Shown: positions 57,043 to 64,000 of the stretch, one piece after another
How positions within the stretch are numbered: position 1 is the stretch's first letter
Layout of the letters: every line of letters begins with the position of its first letter
NCBI GenBank assembly: GCA_945887855.1
Contig: CAMCZP010000005.1
Coordinates: 1-64,000 of the forward strand
Direction of reading: 5' to 3'
DNA length: 64,000 nucleotides
Origin: Leptospira interrogans serovar Manilae
Lineage (GTDB): Bacteria > Spirochaetota > Leptospiria > Leptospirales > Leptospiraceae
Position numbers and translations under genes: made by a program
Notes under the pieces: generated by a model
The model's input: only the letters and a program-made list of their open reading frames with translations
Database searches by the model: none
Told to the model about the DNA's origin: nothing

Positions 57043-58353
57043 ATGCATAGTACTTTATCTAATGAGAGGATTTGTAAATCTTTGTATATGGTTATAGACT
57101 GGGAAGAAATTTTCTTATCATCAGAGGGAACCTCTGAAGTTATAATTGAACCATTGGAAAAACTTCCAATTTCTTCGGGATCAATAGAATTCGGTATTCT
57201 CAAAATAGCTCTCCTTGATTATTTCAAATCTATTGATCAGTTCCAAATACCTTTAGAAGATTATTTAACTACAGATCTAACAGGAAAAATTATTTTACTG
57301 AACCCCATTTTTTCAAGATCAATAAATAGTACAATTCCCTTTTCTATTACAATAGTCGATGATTTATTAAAATACTATGAGAATAATTTTCAAAAAGATG
57401 ATGAGGTAGGTATTTATCTTTGTTTAATTTTGATTCAAGAGAATAGAATAGACGACTTAAATAACTTTTTATTAAAATATAATTCTAAATCTAATTTACC
57501 TCTTTCACTTGAAATTTTTTTAATTTTAGGGGGAATACTAAGAAAAGAATTACCTAATATAATTCTACATGGAGACGAAGAAAATTTTTTAAATATACTT
57601 TATAAATATAAGTTTTTTTCTCTATCAAAATCAGAACAAATTCTTTTGTACGATTCTGTTATTACTGGTGTAAAACATAACCTATTAGGAATAGTCTTTT
57701 GTTTGTATAAAGATATTCAAGGTGAGATTAGAAATATAAAACCTATTCATGAGATTATTTCTAAAAAATTCTCTCAATATGATAATATAAATCAAAATAT
57801 TTTTTTAGATTCATACTATAAAACTGGAAATTATTTAAAATCATACTTTTTTTTAAAAAAAGTATATAGTAAAAACGATTTAAAAAAATGGATTTTACTT
57901 CAAAAAAATATAAATGGAAAAATAAAAACTACAAAAAGTAATATAGAAAATAGTATAATTAGTAGGATTAATCATTTTCTTGAAAAGAAAGATATAACTG
58001 TATTTTCTCCTTTTGAACTCTACCAAGCATTAAGTGAAAGTAATCAAAAAAATAATCTTATTACTCTAATCAACATATTATATAAAAAAAATCCTGGTTC
58101 TTATATTCTAAACCAAGCAAAAGCCATAGAAAATTTTATTAATAAAGATTACATTAATTTTTTTAGATTTACTGATAAATCCGGATCATTTCAAAATAAA
58201 TCAGAAATAATTTATCTAAAAGCAATTTGTTTAATGGAAATTGGTTTAATTATTGAATCTGGAAATTTAATAAAAATTTTAATAGAGAAATTTCCTGATT
58301 CTTTTGAAGTAAAAGAATTAGATTCAAAATTAAAGAATCATAATATTCACTGA
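57043..58353 (+). CDS. Helical (TPR-like) hypothetical protein
   Basis: 436 aa, Asn/Ile/Lys-rich, helical repeats throughout (for example IYLCLILIQENRIDDLNNFLLKYN and KAICLMEIGLIIESGNLIKILIEKFP), reminiscent of TPR-type superhelices. No catalytic motif, signal peptide or membrane segment. ATG 57043 has only weak upstream AAGATT; ATG 57091 is an alternative. Divergent from slt and overlapping the convergent ligase gene by 7 bases. Function unknown. Confidence 0.65.
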   Translation: MHSTLSNERICKSLYMVIDWEEIFLSSEGTSEVIIEPLEKLPISSGSIEFGILKIALLDYFKSIDQFQIPLEDYLTTDLTGKIILLNPIFSRSINSTIPFSITIVDDLLKYYENNFQKDDEVGIYLCLILIQENRIDDLNNFLLKYNSKSNLPLSLEIFLILGGILRKELPNIILHGDEENFLNILYKYKFFSLSKSEQILLYDSVITGVKHNLLGIVFCLYKDIQGEIRNIKPIHEIISKKFSQYDNINQNIFLDSYYKTGNYLKSYFFLKKVYSKNDLKKWILLQKNINGKIKTTKSNIENSIISRINHFLEKKDITVFSPFELYQALSESNQKNNLITLINILYKKNPGSYILNQAKAIENFINKDYINFFRFTDKSGSFQNKSEIIYLKAICLMEIGLIIESGNLIKILIEKFPDSFEVKELDSKLKNHNIH

Positions 58354-60386
58354 GCATTGCATAGCTTTCCAAAGTCAATTAATGGTAAATCCATACCATC
58401 TTTATTTAGAGATGATGGAATAAAATATATTTGAAAGTCCCTAAACATTACTTCATTTGCAATTATACTTGATAAATCGTTTTGAATTTCAATAATATTT
58501 TTACCAATTACTAGTGAAAATTCATATGATGAAATTACTTTTTCAGAATGAACTTTATACAATTTATCTTGATCAAATGAATCTCTAGAAATTACATCAA
58601 TATGTACTTTGTTAGGTGGATTTTTTAATGATTTATCAATTGTAAAATTAATTTTAAAAGGATCTTTTCGTACTTCTAATTTATCATTGTAATAATGAGT
58701 TAAGCATCCTTCTATTTTTACAGGCATATTATAGAATTCATTTTTTAAATATGCAGGCTTATTATTTAATGTTTTTCTAAACTCTACTATAACTTCTGTA
58801 CTATCACTTTTAATTTTTCTCTTATACATATTATTTATATCTTTTGAAATTAAATTAAAGATATACAAAAAACAAAAAAAAAGAGGAATTAATAAAATTA
58901 ATAGAGAATCTTTTACTACCGACTTTTTTTTCTCTTTTGAATCAGTTCCAGTTGCTTCCCTTAACCAATATGACAATGAATCTATTGCATGACGAAGAGA
59001 TAATGCCTCTACTTGGAATGTCAATCCAGCTTTTGTTTTACGCTTTTGTAATAATCTAATTATCCTCTCTTTTTCTTTCTGTACTTCAGATAAAGAAATT
59101 ACTCTCCCACAAAAGATACCTAGAAATACAAAAAAAGGAAGTGTAACTTCATCATCTAGAAAATAGCATTGAAAAAAACCAGATGGAAATAGTACTAAAA
59201 ATCCTGAAAATAAGATACTATCTTGTTCATCCTCTGCTTCAAGGAAAAATTTAATATTTAATAACCAAAATAAAATAAATAATATTGCAGTAAAGATACC
59301 TCCTGTACTTAAAAAATGTAGTAAATCATTGTGTGCATGCCCCCTAGGTGTTACTGAAAGCTCGTAGTACAATTCAGGATTTTTTATAGCCATTTTATCT
59401 GAGTATTCTTTATGAATCAGAGAAAAGTTTCCCGCACCAACTCCAAAAAATGGATTATTATAAATAATTTCAAGGGTGTTTTTATAAATGAAGTACCTTT
59501 GGTTCTCAGTTGTATTATCTGAAATAGAATCTTCCAAAGCTCTCTTTAATAGCCAATTTTTCTGAAAAAAGTAAAGACCGGTACTTAATAAAATCATAAA
59601 AAGAATAAATAAATAAAATAATCTCTTTTTGTTAATGAATTCCTTTAAAAAATTTCTCCATTTCATTACCATAATAATTAGTGCAAATAATATTCCCATC
59701 CAAATTGATCTACTTTGATTGTACAAAAGTAGTACAGTGAATAAGAAAATGATAAAGGAATAGAATAAATTTTTGTACTCTTTTCTCTCTGGAAATTTAT
59801 AAATATAGTATGCAAGAAGTCCTGGATAATATAATCCCAATATACCACCAAATGTAAGGTGAGTATTCATTAATCCTATTGGTAAATATGTGTGAACACC
59901 AAAAAGATCCCCTGCATAATGTTGTGCCCTAACTCCTTCAGCAATTTTGAAGCCATTAATTATGTAAGGCGCTAATCTAAATGGAGTAAATATTGAGATA
60001 ATCCCCGATATCAAGGTAAAACTTAAAGAAATAAAAAATGATATTTTAAATAATTTTAAGTTTTCCCTATCCCTCGATAAAAAACCTGAAGCAAGAAAAA
60101 CAACACAAAACCATATATCAGAGAATTCTCCTTTAACAATTTCTTTTGCTGGATTTTGGTAGGAATTAAAATGCTTAAAAAAGGAAATCAATAGTGATAA
60201 ATAGAGTAAGGTTCCCATAATAAAAATGGGATATTTCATTTTTCTGAGTAGATTTTTTTTAGTTCCTGCGTCGAGTATAAAAAATAGACTACCCAGTATA
60301 GCAAAAGACTGCGAAATTGTTACTGATAGTGGAAATGTTATTATGAATAAACAAAGAGATAAAACCGATAGTTTGGATAGATTCAT
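58347..60386 (-). CDS. O-antigen ligase/polymerase-like membrane protein
   Basis: About 679 aa from ATG 60386 (a TTG two codons upstream is also in frame). About ten helices, with NPFFGVGAGNFSLIHKEYSD and PRGHAHNDLLHFLSTGG forming the Wzy/WaaL signature loop. A further helix near residue 500 and a ~165-aa C-terminal tail outside the membrane are longer than typical WaaL. Predicted to join or polymerise O-antigen on undecaprenyl carriers. Divergent from the WaaE-like glycosyltransferase. Confidence 0.85.
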   Translation of the reverse strand: MNLSKLSVLSLCLFIITFPLSVTISQSFAILGSLFFILDAGTKKNLLRKMKYPIFIMGTLLYLSLLISFFKHFNSYQNPAKEIVKGEFSDIWFCVVFLASGFLSRDRENLKLFKISFFISLSFTLISGIISIFTPFRLAPYIINGFKIAEGVRAQHYAGDLFGVHTYLPIGLMNTHLTFGGILGLYYPGLLAYYIYKFPERKEYKNLFYSFIIFLFTVLLLYNQSRSIWMGILFALIIMVMKWRNFLKEFINKKRLFYLFILFMILLSTGLYFFQKNWLLKRALEDSISDNTTENQRYFIYKNTLEIIYNNPFFGVGAGNFSLIHKEYSDKMAIKNPELYYELSVTPRGHAHNDLLHFLSTGGIFTAILFILFWLLNIKFFLEAEDEQDSILFSGFLVLFPSGFFQCYFLDDEVTLPFFVFLGIFCGRVISLSEVQKEKERIIRLLQKRKTKAGLTFQVEALSLRHAIDSLSYWLREATGTDSKEKKKSVVKDSLLILLIPLFFCFLYIFNLISKDINNMYKRKIKSDSTEVIVEFRKTLNNKPAYLKNEFYNMPVKIEGCLTHYYNDKLEVRKDPFKINFTIDKSLKNPPNKVHIDVISRDSFDQDKLYKVHSEKVISSYEFSLVIGKNIIEIQNDLSSIIANEVMFRDFQIYFIPSSLNKDGMDLPLIDFGKLCNAQ

Positions 60387-60409
60387 TCTCAATTACTAGG
60401 ATGAAAAAA

Positions 60410-61228
60410 ATGAATGAAAATGAAAACAAAAAAATTATTTTTTCTGTAGCAATTATTACTTTTAATGAGGAATTAAACATTAAACCCTGCATAGAATCAA
60501 TCCATGAATTGGCAGATGAAATTATTATATTAGATTCCTTTTCCACAGACAGAACCATAGAATTAGCATCTAAATTTATAAAAGTAAAAGTTTTTACTAA
60601 CAAATTTAAAGGTCATATTGAACAAAAAAATAAGGCTATAGAACTTTGTAATGGTATTTGGATTTTATCAATTGATGCTGATGAGAGAATTAGTCCTAAA
60701 CTGAATAATGAAATAGCCTCAATTCTTAGTAATAATGAAATTGAAATAAAAGGTTATAAGATCCCCAGACTAACTTTTCATCTAGGAAAGTTTATTAATC
60801 ATGGTGGTTGGTATCCCCTAAAGCGATATAGACTTTTTCAAAAAGGTTATGCAACATGGACAGGTGAAAACCCACATGATTATATACAAATAAATGGAAA
60901 AGGAAAAAATCTTAAGGGAGATATCATTCATTATAGCTTTAAAGATTTAACTCATCAAGTTGATACTATTAATAAATTTTCATCTATAGTAGGTTATACA
61001 AGATTTCAAAAAAAAGTTTCATTTCCCATTATCAAATCAATTTACAAACCTTTTTTTAAATTTCTTGAATCGTACATATTCAAACTCGGTTTTTTAGATG
61101 GTTACGCTGGATTTGTGATAGCTATATCATCTTCTTACTCCACATTTTTAAAATTTGCAAAGTTATATGAACTCAATGAAGGTTACATTGACAGACCTTC
61201 AAATTTAAGAAAGGACTACGGTAAATAA
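60410..61228 (+). CDS. WaaE/KdtX-like family 2 glycosyltransferase
   Basis: I choose ATG 60410 (272 aa), because TAGG lies 9 bases upstream; ATG 60401 abuts that motif. SVAIITFNEELNIKPCIESI, ILDSFSTDRTIELA and the SIDADERI metal motif define the GT-A fold; RYRLFQKGYATW and ENPHDYI match WaaE-type LPS core enzymes. Cytosolic face of the membrane. It heads a tightly packed plus-strand operon. Confidence 0.9.
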   Translation: MNENENKKIIFSVAIITFNEELNIKPCIESIHELADEIIILDSFSTDRTIELASKFIKVKVFTNKFKGHIEQKNKAIELCNGIWILSIDADERISPKLNNEIASILSNNEIEIKGYKIPRLTFHLGKFINHGGWYPLKRYRLFQKGYATWTGENPHDYIQINGKGKNLKGDIIHYSFKDLTHQVDTINKFSSIVGYTRFQKKVSFPIIKSIYKPFFKFLESYIFKLGFLDGYAGFVIAISSSYSTFLKFAKLYELNEGYIDRPSNLRKDYGK

Positions 61229-61230
61229 AA

Positions 61231-61998
61231 ATGAAATTTTTTAATAAATTAAATAGATTTTTCAAAATTTCTAAAGCTAAAGAAATAGAAGAAGATGAAT
61301 TTTCTTTAACTAAAAGACCAAAAGGATTTGAGACGGAACTTTCACAGTTAAAACAGAAATTATCCGACTTTTTATTAACTGGAAAAGTCACCAATGGGAT
61401 TGTAATTGAAAGATCAACTTATAAATTAACCAAAAGTAGTTCTAACTTATACAAATTTGAAGGTGAAGAGAAAGAAGGAAGAACATATTCAATAGCAATT
61501 AGTACTGGAAGTTATCTGAATGTTTTACAAGACAAAATAACTGGAATACTCCAAGTAGAAGAAGCAGAACTCAATAGGGCAATTCAAACTGAGCACAGTT
61601 CACTTGAAAGTTTTCTAAATAAGTTTAAAAATCTGCAATTGAATGAAAAAGCAATAGAGGCAATTACTGGAAATAAAATTAAGTTCCATTGGAAAGAAAT
61701 ACTTCTTTGGGAACGATTTTGGAAAGAACAGGTGTTGATGAGATTATCTCCTAATTGTATTGCAATTCTTCTCGTATCACAAGATGATTCATTTAAAAAG
61801 TTTTTCCTTGAAGTTGCATCTAGAAAAGTTAAACAAATTGTTCATGATGAATTGTTTTATCTTAACCAGGGTGTTAGCTCAGAAGAATCCAATCCTAATA
61901 CTAAAAACTACGATCTTCCTTCCTTTGACAGAGCATACTCTGATTTTAGACGTTCTGTGGAAATGGTTAAGAAAAAAAGGAACTTCTCTGTTGAATAA
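61231..61998 (+). CDS. Hypothetical protein, C-terminal part resembling FliG-C
   Basis: 255 aa, soluble. The N-terminal ~90 residues are charged; the middle is beta/helix mixed. Residues ~185-255 (MRLSPNCIAILLVSQDDSFKKFFLEVASRKVKQIVHDELF, ending in FDRAYSDFRRSVEM) follow the pattern of FliG C-terminal helices (L-AL--ASEE--EK-L--SKRA---L-EEL, then EA---I---). The resemblance is by eye and weak. 2 bases after the glycosyltransferase and overlapping the ATPase. Confidence 0.55.
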   Translation: MKFFNKLNRFFKISKAKEIEEDEFSLTKRPKGFETELSQLKQKLSDFLLTGKVTNGIVIERSTYKLTKSSSNLYKFEGEEKEGRTYSIAISTGSYLNVLQDKITGILQVEEAELNRAIQTEHSSLESFLNKFKNLQLNEKAIEAITGNKIKFHWKEILLWERFWKEQVLMRLSPNCIAILLVSQDDSFKKFFLEVASRKVKQIVHDELFYLNQGVSSEESNPNTKNYDLPSFDRAYSDFRRSVEMVKKKRNFSVE

Positions 61999-62755
61999 TT
62001 GTATCTTTATAGAGAATCTTACAATTAGAAATAGTACTACAAATAAATATCTACTAAAAAACTTTAGACTAGAATTAAAAGAATCAACCATCCATGCATT
62101 GGTTGGGGCATCGGGGAGTGGAAAATCTACTTTAGCATTCACTATATTAAATCTGCTCCCCCAATATTTTAAAATTACATTTGATACCTTTCAGATTTTT
62201 TCTAATGACTATTTATCTATCACTAACTGGAATTCAATTAGGGGTTCCTCAATTGTATACATTCCTCAAAATCCAGTGGACTCATTTCATCCTTATTTAA
62301 ATTTAATTACTCAAATATTTGATTTTTTCAATCAAAAAGAAATAATAATAACTAAAAAAGACATAATTTCAAATTTATATTCTTTTGGAATCCAAGATGT
62401 TGAAAAAAAGCTAGATCTATCCCCATTTTCTCTCTCCGGGGGAGAGAGACAAAGAGTTTTAATTGCTATTTCCTCCATGATCCAGCCGAAAATAATAATA
62501 GCAGATGAGCCAACTACTGCACTTGACTCTATCAATGAAAGGCTAGTATTGAAAGACTTATTAAAAATTAACAAAGAAAATCTAACTACAATTCTACTTA
62601 TCACTCATGATAGAAGATTGGTAAGAGAACTTGCGGATGAAGTCAGTGTTCTAAAAAATGGGATATTGATGGACAATTTTCTGCTTAACAGTGGATCATT
62701 TCCAGATGGAATATCAGAATACTCCAAAACTTTATTACTAGAGAAATCACTGTGA
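61991..62755 (+). CDS. Lone ABC ATPase (oligopeptide-importer type)
   Basis: 254 aa from TTG 61991, chosen because AGGAA (61978-61982) lies 8 bases upstream; an upstream frame extension to 61760 lies inside the preceding gene and has no domain character. Walker A GASGSGKSTLA, signature LSGGERQRVLI, Walker B IIIADEPTTALD, switch His in ITHDRRL; closest in style to DppD/OppD. No permease or binding protein is adjacent. Overlaps the next gene by 4 bases. Confidence 0.9.
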   Translation: MNNCIFIENLTIRNSTTNKYLLKNFRLELKESTIHALVGASGSGKSTLAFTILNLLPQYFKITFDTFQIFSNDYLSITNWNSIRGSSIVYIPQNPVDSFHPYLNLITQIFDFFNQKEIIITKKDIISNLYSFGIQDVEKKLDLSPFSLSGGERQRVLIAISSMIQPKIIIADEPTTALDSINERLVLKDLLKINKENLTTILLITHDRRLVRELADEVSVLKNGILMDNFLLNSGSFPDGISEYSKTLLLEKSL

Positions 62756-64000
62756 AATCTTTATTTTTACCCTTACTATTTTTATATTTTTTTTGTTTTA
62801 ATCAAATTTCCTCTTCCCCTATTGTTGAAAAAGTAGACAAATCTGAATTTCCCAAAATAAAAATTCATATCAGAGAAGAATTAAACAAACCTATCCAGAA
62901 TCAAACAGTATCCATAAAAGAAACCTTAAATTCTTCAACAAAAGATATTGTTGTTGTTGATGTGCTTAAAAAAGTATCACAAAGGCCTGTAAAAATATTT
63001 TTTGTAGTACAAGCATCCTCTATTGAAAATAATTCCTATTCTAGAGAAATAGTTTCCTCAATTTTAAAAAAAATTGAAGATACAGACAAATTATCATTAT
63101 ATATTTATTCCAATGAAGAATTATTTTTTTCTGAAAATTTAGACCCAATTACAATTAATAACAAAATTTCATCCATACCAGAAGGTAAGATCAATAAATT
63201 ATATTATAATTTAAATTCTCTTTTTTTAAAAATTAGGGAAGAATCAATGCCTACATTTATGATTCTAATATCTCATCAAAATCCTTCTGATTTTTTAAAT
63301 CCAAATTCAATAATTTTTGAAACAGCATTAAATATGCATATTAGAATTCATTCTATAATGAGAGATGATACTACAGGGAATATATTGGCAAATAAAACAG
63401 GTGGTAGCTATTATTCTCTATCTGATAAGATGATTCTTAATAATTTATTTAATAATTTAGCATATATTAAAAAGACGCCTACTATTTTAGAGTACAATTC
63501 AGGATTTGAAGAAGCAAGTAAAGAAATCGATTCTCAAAAAATTAATATTGAATTAAAAATTGATAATTTAGTTTTTGAATTAAACTATAACATTGGCATT
63601 TTTAATTATATTGGATATAAATTTCAGGATGTTGAGTTCGTCTTCTCAATTCTAATTTCAGTCTTAATGTTATGTTTTATTTTTCTATACTCAATAATTA
63701 AAAATAAAGAAAAAACAAAAGAAGCTATTTTTAAAAATAGAAGGGATAATAAGTACAAAGCAGATCTCTATTACCATGAAAATAATGCATTTCATGAAGG
63801 AAATAAAGTAGCAGTGCTAACCACATCATCTTTTTCCTCTGATGAAGAAGATGACTTCTTAATAAAAGAACCTCAACAATTTCGATCATCCATAGAACCT
63901 GAAATACATTCACAAACACCTAGAGATCTTCCAAAAGGTAAACAATATTCAATAGCTTTTTTAATACAAAAAGAGGGTCCTAATCCTGGTAGACAATTTA
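62752..64000 (+). CDS. VWA-like / membrane / FHA-start protein, 3' truncated
   Basis: Starts at GTG 62752 inside the ATPase stop (GTGA) and is open to the right edge, about 416 codons visible. A hydrophobic signal segment (about 2-17) is followed by a domain with the core strand/helix pattern of a von Willebrand A domain (VKIFFVVQASSIENNSYSREIVSSILKK..., FMILISHQN), a membrane helix near residue ~300-322 and a cytosolic tail. The last visible residues (SIAFLIQKEGPNPGRQF) are the usual opening of an FHA phosphothreonine-binding domain. Confidence 0.75.
   Translation, partial: MKSLFLPLLFLYFFCFNQISSSPIVEKVDKSEFPKIKIHIREELNKPIQNQTVSIKETLNSSTKDIVVVDVLKKVSQRPVKIFFVVQASSIENNSYSREIVSSILKKIEDTDKLSLYIYSNEELFFSENLDPITINNKISSIPEGKINKLYYNLNSLFLKIREESMPTFMILISHQNPSDFLNPNSIIFETALNMHIRIHSIMRDDTTGNILANKTGGSYYSLSDKMILNNLFNNLAYIKKTPTILEYNSGFEEASKEIDSQKINIELKIDNLVFELNYNIGIFNYIGYKFQDVEFVFSILISVLMLCFIFLYSIIKNKEKTKEAIFKNRRDNKYKADLYYHENNAFHEGNKVAVLTTSSFSSDEEDDFLIKEPQQFRSSIEPEIHSQTPRDLPKGKQYSIAFLIQKEGPNPGRQF

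Noticed and set aside
61760..61990. N-terminal extension of the ABC ATPase frame into the preceding gene
   Set aside because: It overlaps coding sequence of the 255-aa gene, has no ABC character, and a TTG with AGGAA is available at 61991.

Overview
The window is AT-rich (roughly one third G+C by eye) and densely packed on both strands, with many 4-base ATGA-type overlaps and frequent TTG/GTG starts. It looks like a spirochaete chromosome, most likely Leptospiraceae. Supporting features are flagellar hook and rod genes, a 7TMR-DISM histidine kinase, a class III cyclase with an SRPBCC-like N-terminus, meso-diaminopimelate-type MurE, a Gld-like ABC locus, and tRNA-Ile/tRNA-Ala genes not linked to rRNA. 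The lineage is inferred from gene content; no marker gene was compared against a database.

Layout. 1-7 kb: a 5'-truncated Maf-like gene (+), then a minus-strand group metG / sulfatase-like / CaiB-like and a phasin-like gene with a good promoter. 7-16 kb: a 99-bp MITE-like element, then on the minus strand a probable long operon: 570-aa acidic protein, histidine kinase, and a Gld-like ABC exporter set ending in a DUF4340 protein. 16-19 kb: an acidic small protein, a 12-repeat beta-propeller protein whose 5' end carries a second, in-frame copy of the 99-bp element, and htpX. 19-24 kb: a tightly overlapping minus-strand operon of a GT-C-type membrane glycosyltransferase, a 42-aa small ORF, a class III cyclase and an SDR. 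24-29 kb: a STAS protein coupled to a J-domain protein, then purM, murI, an aminotransferase and a DedA protein. 29-34.5 kb: folC, an orphan CopG-like antitoxin, cheR, ddl, and a GAF/HD-GYP protein. 34.7-39.9 kb: fliK-flgD-flgE (minus) divergent from flgB-flgC-fliE (plus). 40-48.6 kb: a putative lipoprotein and a cell-wall/division cluster rsmH-ftsL-murE-mraY-ftsW-murG-murC. 48.7-52 kb: two tRNA genes, an aromatic-Pro repeat envelope protein and an MlaEF-like ABC pair. 52-64 kb: cysK, a POT transporter, a PduO-type adenosyltransferase, a lytic transglycosylase, a helical hypothetical, an O-antigen ligase-like protein, and an operon of WaaE-like glycosyltransferase / FliG-C-like hypothetical / lone ABC ATPase / VWA-TM-FHA protein that runs off the right edge.

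Functionally the window is dominated by the cell envelope: peptidoglycan precursor synthesis (murI, ddl, murE, mraY, murG, murC), its turnover (slt), septation (ftsL, ftsW), LPS-type glycans (O-antigen ligase-like, WaaE-like, GT-C), lipid transport (MlaEF) and the flagellum. Signalling proteins are interspersed (histidine kinase, cyclase, HD-GYP, STAS, CheR).

The most notable observations are: (i) a 99-bp mobile element with matching 6-bp target duplications, one copy inserted exactly in frame in a coding region; (ii) a FlgE with no cysteine, having Ser at the position expected for the spirochaete lysinoalanine cross-link; (iii) a 42-aa ORF embedded in the cyclase operon.
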